DNA from: Bacteroidales bacterium UBA1410
GTDB taxonomy: Bacteria > Bacteroidota > Bacteroidia > Bacteroidales > Dysgonomonadaceae
Reading direction: 5' to 3'
Assembly (NCBI GenBank): GCA_002305015.1
Contig: DBPW01000011.1
Span: forward strand, 1-5,358
DNA length: 5,358 bases
In this document: piece by piece, positions 1 through 5,358 of the stretch
How the letters are laid out: each line of letters starts with the position of its first letter
Position numbering within the stretch: position 1 is the stretch's first letter
The notes under the pieces: model-generated
Seen by the model: only the letters and a program-made list of their open reading frames with translations
What the model was told of the DNA's origin: nothing
Databases searched by the model: none
Position numbers and translations under genes: made by a program

Positions 1-23
1 TTCGAATCCGTCAACGCCCACCA
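1..23 (+). tRNA. tRNA gene, 3' end only (T-loop to CCA)
   Basis: The first 23 bases read as the 3' end of a tRNA: a T-loop TTCGAAT (1-7), the 3' half of the T-stem CCGTC (8-12), the 3' acceptor strand AACGCCC (13-19), discriminator A (20) and an encoded CCA (21-23). The matching 5' acceptor strand would be GGGCGTT and the 5' T-stem strand GACGG; both lie outside the window, as does the anticodon, so the amino acid cannot be read. From memory, a GGGCGTT acceptor resembles Bacteroidales tRNA-Val, but this is weak. A strong hairpin terminator directly downstream supports a real tRNA transcript ending here. Confidence 0.85.
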
Positions 24-28
24 CTAAT

Positions 29-76
29 AAAAGCTTTGATAATCAATTTATGAGATGGATTGTCAAGGCTTTTTTT
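29..76 (+). terminator. Rho-independent terminator of the tRNA transcript
   Basis: A 16-bp stem can be drawn between AAAAGCTTTGATAATC (29-44) and GATTGTCAAGGCTTTT (58-73). All positions pair, two of them as G-U. The loop is 13 nt (45-57), and a run of seven T (70-76) forms the end of the stem and its tail. The hairpin starts five bases after the tRNA CCA, so it most likely ends the tRNA transcript. The A-run on the 5' side mirrors the T-run, so it might also stop transcription from the right, although no gene enters from that side here. Confidence 0.85.
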
Positions 77-320
77 ATTGCAGTTTTAGGCCATTTTTGG
101 GTGCTCATTTACCTTGTTTTTTGCCAAGTTTTGCCAAGTTTTGCCAAATTCCAATCAAAAGAGTTGCAAATTACATGCAAATTTATTTCCTATAAAATTT
201 TCGAACCCATGGCTTACGTATGTATATATCGGGATAAGCAAATAAAAAAAATTAAATATTATGGGGTATGATTTATAGATAATTTAATTGAAATATAGAT
301 GACTATAAAAATTTAAACCT
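77..320. other. AT-rich non-coding stretch between tRNA and the phosphodiesterase gene
   Basis: I find no convincing gene here. It is strongly AT-rich, and the only open frame that covers it begins inside the terminator loop (ATG at 50) and has a composition typical of random AT-rich sequence. It holds the tandem repeat at 121-150 and a shorter direct repeat TGCAAATT at 165-172 and 176-183 (11-bp step). It probably contains upstream regulatory DNA for the phosphodiesterase-hemW unit. A small RNA cannot be excluded by eye. Confidence 0.6.
121..150. repeat. Tandem repeat, 3 x 10 bp (TTGCCAAGTT)
   Basis: Two perfect copies of TTGCCAAGTT (121-130, 131-140) are followed by a third with one change, TTGCCAAATT (141-150). 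Each unit holds the odd palindrome TTG-C-CAA, so the array presents three small palindromes spaced by about one helical turn. It lies 45 bp beyond the tRNA terminator and about 170 bp upstream of the candidate -7 box at 321. It could be a binding array for a DNA-binding protein or simply a minisatellite; the sequence alone does not decide. Confidence 0.85.
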
Positions 321-328
321 TAAATTTG
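321..328 (+). promoter_or_regulatory. Candidate -7 box for the phosphodiesterase-hemW unit
   Basis: TAAATTTG matches the Bacteroidota primary-sigma -7 consensus TAnnTTTG exactly. Transcription would begin a few bases downstream (about 332-336), giving a leader of roughly 35 nt before the ATG at 368. No good TTTG or TTG -33 element lies at the usual distance (about 19-20 bp upstream, near 298-301), so this is a one-box match in AT-rich DNA and could be chance. Confidence 0.4.
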
Positions 329-367
329 CCCTTCGAAAGAACATTCATACTAAAAAAATTGCGAATC

Positions 368-1153
368 ATGAGAAAAAAATTGACGTTAGCGGTTTCTCTT
401 TTGCTGTTGACGCTCTGTGTGGGAGAAATTGCCGCCCAGCCCCAAATTATTGCGCATCGCGGTTATTGGAAAACCGACGGTTCTGCACAAAATTCCATTG
501 CAGCCCTGCTGAAAGCCGATTCCCTTGGAGTGTATGGGTCGGAATGCGATCTGTGGTTATCGTCGGATGGCGTGCCCGTTGTCTATCACGATGCCACCGC
601 AATAGCAAACGGCGAAAAGATAACCCTTGAAGAAAGTCCTCTTGCCGCCTTAAAAAAGGTAACCCTCGCCAATGGCGAATCGTTGCCCACTTTTGAAGAA
701 TATCTCGATGCATTCGAACCATGCAAAAACGTAAAACTGATTATCGAATTTAAAACGCACAAAGCAAAAGAACGGGAAGATGAACTGGCAAAAAAAGTGA
801 TCGATGCCGTTCATCAACGAAATCTTTGCGACCGGGTGGAGTACATTTCTTTCGGAATGAATTTCATAAATCGGGTGAGGGCTCTCGATCCCTCTGCAAA
901 GGTATATTATCTGAGCGGCGATCTTGCCCCTGAAGCCCTTCATGCTGTGGGTGCTGCAGGTATCGATTATCATTTCAATGTGATATATAAGCATCCGGAA
1001 TGGGTGACATCGGCTCACGATTTGGGGATGAAGGTGAACGTGTGGACGGTAAACAAACGCGAGGATATCGAAAAAATGATCGATCTGAAAGTCGATTACA
1101 TCACTACCGACGAACCGCTTTTGGTGCGTGAAATCATTAACGAAAAAAAATAA
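368..1153 (+). CDS. Exported glycerophosphodiester phosphodiesterase-family protein
   Basis: This 261-residue protein has the GDPD TIM-barrel fold signature. The family hydrolyses glycerophosphodiesters (deacylated phospholipids) to glycerol 3-phosphate and an alcohol, using a metal ion. All expected active-site residues are visible: HRG at 30-32 (catalytic His30), the metal ligands Glu59 and Asp61 in SECDLWLS, second catalytic His74 in YHD, Glu127 in LIIEFK, and the closing strands VNVWTVN (223-229) and DYITTDEP (243-250). Residues 1-23 form a signal peptide (RKK, a Leu-rich core, AA before Gln24). Cys17 does not fit a lipobox, so a soluble periplasmic protein is inferred. I chose ATG 368 because the in-frame TTG at 326 overlaps the candidate -7 box and would bury the signal peptide. 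No Shine-Dalgarno is seen; an A-rich leader precedes the start. hemW follows after two bases. Substrate specificity within the family cannot be told from sequence, so no symbol is given. Confidence 0.93.
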   Translation: MRKKLTLAVSLLLLTLCVGEIAAQPQIIAHRGYWKTDGSAQNSIAALLKADSLGVYGSECDLWLSSDGVPVVYHDATAIANGEKITLEESPLAALKKVTLANGESLPTFEEYLDAFEPCKNVKLIIEFKTHKAKEREDELAKKVIDAVHQRNLCDRVEYISFGMNFINRVRALDPSAKVYYLSGDLAPEALHAVGAAGIDYHFNVIYKHPEWVTSAHDLGMKVNVWTVNKREDIEKMIDLKVDYITTDEPLLVREIINEKK

Positions 1154-1155
1154 TA

Positions 1156-2283
1156 TTGGCAGGGATTTATCTTCATATTCCGTTCTGCAAATCGCGATGC
1201 ATCTATTGCGATTTTTATTCGCAAACAGACGAAACCTATATCGACGAATTTACCGAAGCGGTATGCAGGGAAGCCCGTTTGCGCAAACAAATGCTTGAAA
1301 ACGAAACCGTTCGGACGGTTTATTTTGGAGGAGGAACACCCTCGCGCTTGCAACAGAAGCATTTCGAAAAGATTTTTGATGCCTTGTTTGCCGAATTTTC
1401 AATGGACAACCTCTCCGAGGTAACGTTGGAAGCCAATCCCGACGATCTTTCCCCCGAATATGTCGGCATGCTTCGCCGGCTTCCGTTTAACCGTATCAGC
1501 ATCGGCATCCAAAGTTTCAACGACAACGAACTGAACTTTCTGGGACGAAGACACTCGTCGCATGATGCCGTAAGGGCGGTAAAAGAGAGTCAACGAAAGG
1601 GTTTCGACAACATCAGCATCGATTTGATGTATGGGCTGCCTGCTCAAACCCCCGAAATATGGCAAAACAACCTGCAACAAGCATGTGCTCTTGGTGTTCA
1701 GCACATCTCGGCTTACCATTTGACGTATGAAGAAAACACCCCTTTGTATAAGTTGCTCCAAAAAGGAAAAATCCACCCGGTGGATGAAGAACTCAGTTCA
1801 ACTTTTTTCACTCAGCTCATCGATACCCTCGAAGAGGAAGGTTTCGTCCATTACGAAATCTCCAATTTTGCCAAACCGGGATATTTTTCGCAGCACAATT
1901 CGTCGTACTGGAAAGGCGATAAATATCTGGGGTTGGGCCCCTCGGCACACACCTTCGACGGCTGCAACCGCTCATGGAACACGGCTTCGCTGAGCGATTA
2001 TCTCAAGGGCGTTCTCACAGGGAACCTGTCCTGCGAAACCGAGCATTTATCGCCTCTCCAACATTACAACGAATTTATCCTCACGCGATTGAGAACCAGT
2101 GACGGAATCGATACGTTAGAATTAAACAACCGTTTTGGGGAATCCCTGTATCGCTATTGCCTCGATGGCGCACAAAAATTTATCGCGGAAGGTCTGCTGA
2201 TTTTTCAAAACAATGCTCTGAAACTTACCCGAAAAGGGATGTTTATTTCCGACGGCATCATCAGCGAATTAATGAAGGTATGA
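1156..2283 (+). CDS. hemW: HemW, radical SAM heme chaperone
   Basis: A 375-residue cytosolic radical-SAM protein of about normal length for HemW. The 4Fe-4S cluster motif is C11-x3-C15-x2-C18, followed by Phe20. HemN, the true oxygen-independent coproporphyrinogen III oxidase, has a fourth Cys at that position, so this is HemW-like. Other landmarks are GGGTPS at 58-63 (SAM binding), EANP at 92-95, SIGIQSF at 115-121, the HNxxYW motif at 247-252 (HNSSYW) characteristic of HemW, and GLGPSAH at 259-265. Known HemW binds heme and delivers it to heme-requiring enzymes, but such genes are often labelled coproporphyrinogen oxidase. The start is TTG at 1156: the conserved MAGIYLHIPFCKSRC N-terminus begins there and no upstream ATG is available in frame. 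It begins two bases after the phosphodiesterase stop, implying cotranscription and perhaps translational coupling; no Shine-Dalgarno is seen. The partner gene gives no functional clue to heme delivery. Confidence 0.95.
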   Translation: MAGIYLHIPFCKSRCIYCDFYSQTDETYIDEFTEAVCREARLRKQMLENETVRTVYFGGGTPSRLQQKHFEKIFDALFAEFSMDNLSEVTLEANPDDLSPEYVGMLRRLPFNRISIGIQSFNDNELNFLGRRHSSHDAVRAVKESQRKGFDNISIDLMYGLPAQTPEIWQNNLQQACALGVQHISAYHLTYEENTPLYKLLQKGKIHPVDEELSSTFFTQLIDTLEEEGFVHYEISNFAKPGYFSQHNSSYWKGDKYLGLGPSAHTFDGCNRSWNTASLSDYLKGVLTGNLSCETEHLSPLQHYNEFILTRLRTSDGIDTLELNNRFGESLYRYCLDGAQKFIAEGLLIFQNNALKLTRKGMFISDGIISELMKV

Positions 2284-2365
2284 AAGACTAACGAATGAAT
2301 AAAGGAATAGCGCAACCTCCCATGAAATGAGAAGAAAGGGGGAATCGTGATGCCCTAAGAACCTA
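2284..2365. other. Convergent intergenic gap
   Basis: These 82 bp separate the ends of hemW (plus strand) and the binding-protein gene (minus strand). I looked for a shared bidirectional hairpin terminator and found only weak pairing (CTCCC near 2317-2321 with the G-run near 2337-2342, spaced by a long loop, with no T-run). No gene is seen here. Confidence 0.5.
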
Positions 2366-3184
2366 CTAATAATACCTGTTGAAAATTTGCCGAAACTTTT
2401 CCGTTTTCCGAAAACGGTTGAGCCACGCATTCAGGCTGTCCAGCAAAATTGGCGAATCTTTTCGCACTGCCCACGATTCGAGTTGCGTGAAGCTGATATC
2501 GGTATCGATATCGATTTCCGGCAAACGTTCTGCCATGCGCACAGCCAACTTTTCGTCGCACACCGTATAATCGATTTCGCCGGCAGCCACCATCATTACC
2601 AATTGTTCGGCCTCATACCTATCGTCTTGTTTAACGTAAATGGTATCGCCAATTTCGTGCGAAAGGTTATCCAAACGCACAATTGCCGGAGAACCCTTGG
2701 GAACACAGAGAATTTTTTTTGCCAAATCCAAATGCCGCCGTATGGGTTCGACGCCGTTGTTGAATGCCGATTTGCGTTGCACCAATACCAATTTATTCAA
2801 GGTAATGGGTTCGGTAAAAGCAAACGAATCCCGTAGATGAGTATTGACCGGAATGTTTTGAGCCACAAGGTCGTATTTCCCCGAAAGTAACCCTTTCAGG
2901 TTCTCGTCGAGACTGTTCCCGAGAAATATATTCACCTTCAATCCCCATGCATCTCCCAAAGCCCGAATCAATTCGTATTGAAAGCCGGCAACGGAATCGC
3001 CCGAAACATAATAGCCGACAGGGCTGTATCCGGTTGCCACATTGAGTACGCCCGACTTCACAATCTGGGGATAATCGCGAACGACCGGCTGTTTTTCAAC
3101 ATTTGCCTTTCGCAGCTGCACCATCACTGCAATGACGGCAAGGAGCAGGAAAACATAGAGATAAATCGTTTTCTTCGATTTCAT
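2366..3184 (-). CDS. MltF-like periplasmic substrate-binding protein lacking a transglycosylase domain
   Basis: A 272-residue family-3 solute-binding protein (SBP_bac_3 type). Residues 7-24 are one hydrophobic helix after a KSKK start; there is no lipobox Cys or clear signal peptidase site, so either an inner-membrane anchor or a cleaved signal is possible. The binding domain spans about 40-272: GFQYEL at 67-72, GKYDLVA at 102-108, the Arg118 and FxxP (123-126) region that in amino-acid-binding relatives contacts the ligand carboxylate, VPKGSPA at 161-167, and GEIDYTVCD at 202-210. GFQYEL and GEIDYT resemble the sensor half of the lytic transglycosylase MltF, but the protein ends where the SLT catalytic domain would start, so no lysozyme-like activity is predicted. 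Ligands could be amino acids, peptides or muropeptides. The porin gene lies 22 bp upstream on the same strand, so the two are probably one operon. No permease or ATPase gene is in the window. Confidence 0.85.
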   Translation of the reverse strand: MKSKKTIYLYVFLLLAVIAVMVQLRKANVEKQPVVRDYPQIVKSGVLNVATGYSPVGYYVSGDSVAGFQYELIRALGDAWGLKVNIFLGNSLDENLKGLLSGKYDLVAQNIPVNTHLRDSFAFTEPITLNKLVLVQRKSAFNNGVEPIRRHLDLAKKILCVPKGSPAIVRLDNLSHEIGDTIYVKQDDRYEAEQLVMMVAAGEIDYTVCDEKLAVRMAERLPEIDIDTDISFTQLESWAVRKDSPILLDSLNAWLNRFRKTEKFRQIFNRYY

Positions 3185-3195
3185 GTCATCAACCT

Positions 3196-3216
3196 GTTAT
3201 CGGTTATCAGTTATAA
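3196..3216. repeat. Imperfect heptamer tandem repeat (GTTATCR x 3)
   Basis: Three 7-bp units GTTATCG, GTTATCA and GTTATAA run without a break across the porin stop codon (3207-3209) and the short gap before the binding-protein gene. On the transcribed minus strand the core reads as repeats of TGATAAC. The third unit lies within the porin coding end, where it encodes the final LYN, so part of the pattern may be coincidental. It may instead be a short heptanucleotide repeat that expanded in the operon spacer. Confidence 0.6.
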
Positions 3217-5243
3217 AGATTAACGGAAATGCCCATTTTAAAAAGAGGGGGATTTACCGGATAATGAGGCAACGAAAAATAATCGGGATCCATGAGGTAA
3301 GACGCAATGTTGTAGAACATCAAAAAGAAGCGCGTCTGCTTCAGATGCACGTTGGCATAAGCGGTGGCGATGGGAAAATTGCCGATTTTCATTTCCCGCT
3401 GATTGTAAAATTGAAGCAATGCCGGTTCGTATCCCGGAACGTAATACTTGGTATGATAATGGGCATCCACGCCCAACTGCAACGTAAGTTCGTTTACGAT
3501 TTTCGTTTTCAGAAACAGATTGGAATACAAGCTCAACGTGGGAACAGGAATGGCATACTGATTGCTCGAAGCCTGGTAAACCACCTGATTGTTCCAATTG
3601 AAAACCCCGAATTGCAAATCCTGATCCACGCGCACCGACAATACCTGAATATTGTTTCCTTCTTGAACAGGATCTTTATTTTCATCGAAATAGAGGTAAT
3701 TCTGCAAATTCTCCACCCCCACCCTCACGGTGGTATTGGTAAAAGGAATGAATAATTTTCCGCCGACATAGACACGACGGATATCGCCAAAATCGGTATT
3801 CCACCAAAAATATTTCGAGTGATAATTTTCTTCCAAATATTTTGGTTTCAAATTCTTAATATAAGCCTCGCCCACTATTTCCGTACGCTTTCCGGCAATA
3901 TTGAAGCCGGTTTCTACGTTGCCCATTGCCCTGAACTCTCCCAAATTATACCCCAACACACCCAGGTCGGCCTGAAGGTTAAACCGCAGATTTTCGCCCT
4001 GACGTTTGTTGAGAATGCCGCCGACAACAACCGAATTCTCTTTGTGTGTGGTGCGCATCGTACCAACGGTGTCGAGCAGGGAATAATTGCGCAAATCGTG
4101 CTCCACAAAAGCCGTCAAGCCGAATTTCACCCAATCCCTGAATCCTTCGCGCATGGACAAAGCCAACGTGTTTTTGAAGGAAGAATAATGGGTGCTGTCG
4201 TCAACCGCACCGGAATAAAAACGATGCCGATAAACGGTATCGATGGCCTGAATTGTTTTTTCCTGATCGACATAAGCCGTATCGTAGGATAGAAAACGCC
4301 GGTATTGCTGCCGATATCGCGATGTGAGAATAATGCTTGCCACAGGCACAAATTCACCCTTTTCATCGTCTTTAACCGGTTCTTTTCGGTAACCCAGATT
4401 ATAACGCCCCGTGAGGTAAAACTGATCGGTTTTAAGTCGATTCCATGTTTGCGAAAATTTTGTGGGAATGTCTCGGGTCTTGAAATCCTGTTGGATGGAA
4501 TCGGGCTGAGTAATGAAACGATCGTCTGTGATTCCGCCGTTTTCGTAATGGGTAATGCTTGCCGTTGAAGCATACGCGTGTGCTTCAAATCGGTCGCTCA
4601 AGTAATTACCGTAAAACACCCAATCGATATGTTTAGCCGATTGCGAATTATAAAAACCTCGTGCATACGGATAATCGATATCGAATCCGACATTCAGCTT
4701 TTTGCCGAAATTCATGGTTAAACGACCCTCAAACCGCTCTTCCTTGTTCTCGGTGCTCCCGGCCGTTTGGTAGTTGAGACGCGAATAAGGAACGCGCACA
4801 TTTAGAAACAAATGATTTTCGGGATCTTTATTATAGGGATAATAGGCGTCGTAAAAGACAAACTGACTTTTCTCCTTACGATCGAAGAATATTTTCGAAA
4901 AAAGAGGCAGTCCCAAATTTCCCAAATGCCCTACAGCCACGGAATAGCCATCGGGCAAGGTGGTGTGCTGATAATTATACAAAGCGGTATCCATAGGCGC
5001 CGGATAGCGTTCGCCCGTTCGCTCGTCGATTTTCCACGAGGTGAACCGTGGTTGCTCTTTCACCGAATCCGAAGCAGAACGAGCATTGGGGGCGGGTGCC
5101 GATGGGTTTTTACGGGGCAACAAATCCAACGAATCGCGATCGAACGTAATCTGGGATGAATCGGGCAAAATAATGTGTGCCTGCGGAAAAGAAGCCACTG
5201 TCCACAGCAACAAAAGACAAACTATATATCCCTTTTTTCTCAT
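3207..5243 (-). CDS. Outer-membrane putative porin (Bacteroidota Porin_10-type)
   Basis: A 678-residue protein recognised as the Bacteroidota 'putative porin' family, usually about 650-700 residues. Residues 1-22 form a signal peptide (RKK, LLLLW core; cleavage near VAS at 16-18 or just after). A Pro/Ser/Asp-rich linker covers about 27-66, then the conserved block SWKIDERTGE (69-78), TTLPDG (94-99) and VGHLGNLG (104-111). A second block includes KEERFEG and KKLNVGFDIDYPYARG (roughly 165-200). The remainder alternates aromatic and polar residues like a transmembrane beta-barrel and ends with the strand GISVNLYN. It should sit in the outer membrane and pass small solutes; the cargo is unknown. 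I chose ATG 5243 because an in-frame ATG at 5291 would extend the protein across the promoter elements and hide the signal peptide. It is the first gene of a probable two-gene operon with the downstream binding protein. A barrel with an enzymatic or structural role cannot be excluded. Confidence 0.9.
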   Translation of the reverse strand: MRKKGYIVCLLLLWTVASFPQAHIILPDSSQITFDRDSLDLLPRKNPSAPAPNARSASDSVKEQPRFTSWKIDERTGERYPAPMDTALYNYQHTTLPDGYSVAVGHLGNLGLPLFSKIFFDRKEKSQFVFYDAYYPYNKDPENHLFLNVRVPYSRLNYQTAGSTENKEERFEGRLTMNFGKKLNVGFDIDYPYARGFYNSQSAKHIDWVFYGNYLSDRFEAHAYASTASITHYENGGITDDRFITQPDSIQQDFKTRDIPTKFSQTWNRLKTDQFYLTGRYNLGYRKEPVKDDEKGEFVPVASIILTSRYRQQYRRFLSYDTAYVDQEKTIQAIDTVYRHRFYSGAVDDSTHYSSFKNTLALSMREGFRDWVKFGLTAFVEHDLRNYSLLDTVGTMRTTHKENSVVVGGILNKRQGENLRFNLQADLGVLGYNLGEFRAMGNVETGFNIAGKRTEIVGEAYIKNLKPKYLEENYHSKYFWWNTDFGDIRRVYVGGKLFIPFTNTTVRVGVENLQNYLYFDENKDPVQEGNNIQVLSVRVDQDLQFGVFNWNNQVVYQASSNQYAIPVPTLSLYSNLFLKTKIVNELTLQLGVDAHYHTKYYVPGYEPALLQFYNQREMKIGNFPIATAYANVHLKQTRFFLMFYNIASYLMDPDYFSLPHYPVNPPLFKMGISVNLYN

Positions 5244-5249
5244 CGTTTG

Positions 5250-5280
5250 CAAAAGTACATGAAAATCGAGGTTTATCCAA
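5250..5280 (-). promoter_or_regulatory. Bacteroidota-type -33/-7 promoter of the porin operon
   Basis: On the minus strand, TACTTTTG (5257-5250) matches the -7 consensus TAnnTTTG. TTGG (5280-5277) lies 19 bp upstream and matches the TTG core of the -33 element. The G of the -7 box is only six bases from the ATG at 5243-5241, so transcription should begin within a few bases of the start codon, giving a very short or absent leader. This is the best promoter match in the window. Confidence 0.75.
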
Positions 5281-5302
5281 GCGTACGCCACAAAAATCGA
5301 GG
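5262..5302. repeat. 10-bp direct repeat flanking the porin -33 element
   Basis: AAAATCGAGG occurs at 5262-5271 and again at 5293-5302, a 31-bp step (about three helical turns). On the minus strand (CCTCGATTTT) one copy lies between the -33 and -7 boxes and the other just upstream of the -33 box. The position and phasing suit an operator pair for a transcription factor bound to one face of the DNA; no regulator is identified. Confidence 0.6.
5281..5288. promoter_or_regulatory. 8-bp palindrome beside the -33 element
   Basis: GCGTACGC is a perfect palindrome immediately upstream of the porin -33 TTGG. It is GC-rich relative to its surroundings and lies between the two AAAATCGAGG copies. It may be half of a dimeric operator, but an 8-bp palindrome can arise by chance. 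Confidence 0.35.
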
Positions 5303-5305
5303 CAC

Positions 5306-5335
5306 TTCCTACACTTTCCTACACTTTCCTACACT
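5306..5335. repeat. Tandem repeat, 3 x 10 bp (TTCCTACACT)
   Basis: Three perfect copies of TTCCTACACT occupy 5306-5315, 5316-5325 and 5326-5335 (AGTGTAGGAA on the porin strand). The bases to the left (CACTTCCTA) look like a decayed copy with one T missing. The array lies about 60-90 bp upstream of the expected porin transcription start, where activator sites are often found. The 10-bp period is near one helical turn. Sequence to the right (5336-5358) is too short to interpret. Confidence 0.9.
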
Positions 5336-5358
5336 TCGGTATGCACCTGAAACCCGCT

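Noticed and set aside
1..76. The tRNA 3' end as an integration site for a mobile element.
   Set aside because: No integrase gene or repeated copy of the tRNA end is seen in the window, and the tRNA is followed by its own terminator and normal chromosomal genes.
50..271. A 73-codon open frame with a hydrophobic N-terminus just after the tRNA.
   Set aside because: Its ATG lies in the loop of the tRNA terminator, it runs through the tandem repeat, and its composition is what AT-rich DNA gives by chance. No family is recognised.
326..367. An upstream TTG start for the phosphodiesterase gene.
   Set aside because: It overlaps the candidate -7 box and would put 14 residues ahead of a classic signal peptide; ATG 368 fits better.
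2284..2365. A possible shared terminator between the convergent genes.
   Set aside because: Only 4-5 bp of weak pairing with a long loop and no T-run could be drawn.
2504..2515. A 12-bp palindrome ATCGATATCGAT inside the binding-protein gene.
   Set aside because: It is explained by codons for an alternating Ile-Asp stretch (EIDIDTDI) and is not in a regulatory position.
3819..4292. Long plus-strand open frames opposite the porin gene (also at 3183-3755, 4305-4568 and 4812-5159).
   Set aside because: They are antisense shadows of a well-supported porin coding region, with no recognisable domains or start signals.
5244..5291. A 16-residue N-terminal extension of the porin from ATG 5291.
   Set aside because: It would place the -33/-7 promoter and regulatory repeats inside the coding region and bury the signal peptide.

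Overview
The window looks like ordinary chromosomal DNA from a member of the Bacteroidota, most likely the order Bacteroidales. The evidence is a gene that looks like the Bacteroidota-type 'putative porin' family, promoter boxes matching the TAnnTTTG -7 consensus of that phylum, no Shine-Dalgarno sequences ahead of the genes, and protein sequences that read like Bacteroidales homologues. Genus cannot be assigned from sequence alone.

Layout. Positions 1-23 are the 3' end of a tRNA gene with an encoded CCA, followed by a strong intrinsic terminator (29-76). From 77 to about 320 is AT-rich non-coding DNA that holds a three-copy 10-bp tandem repeat (121-150) and ends in a -7-like box (321-328). 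A plus-strand pair follows: an exported glycerophosphodiester phosphodiesterase-family protein (368-1153), then, two bases later and from a TTG codon, the radical-SAM heme chaperone HemW (1156-2283). An 82-bp convergent gap with no clear terminator separates these from a minus-strand pair. That pair, read from right to left, is a large outer-membrane putative porin (5243-3207) and, 22 bp downstream, a membrane-anchored or secreted substrate-binding protein resembling the sensor half of MltF without its lytic transglycosylase half (3184-2366).

The porin promoter region (about 5250-5335) is the most structured DNA here. It has a consensus-like -33/-7 pair very close to the start codon, a 10-bp direct repeat exactly 31 bp apart that brackets the -33 element, an 8-bp palindrome beside the -33 element, and a perfect 3 x 10-bp tandem repeat further upstream.

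How the genes may work together. The porin and the binding protein are probably cotranscribed and could form an outer-membrane/periplasm pair for uptake or sensing of a small ligand; no ABC permease or ATPase is present in the window. The phosphodiesterase would act in the periplasm on glycerophosphodiesters or related substrates, whereas HemW is cytosolic, so their coupling is probably only transcriptional. I see no CRISPR array, transposase, phage gene, toxin-antitoxin pair or defence system. Nothing here clearly amounts to a new biological system; the observations worth a second look are regulatory.
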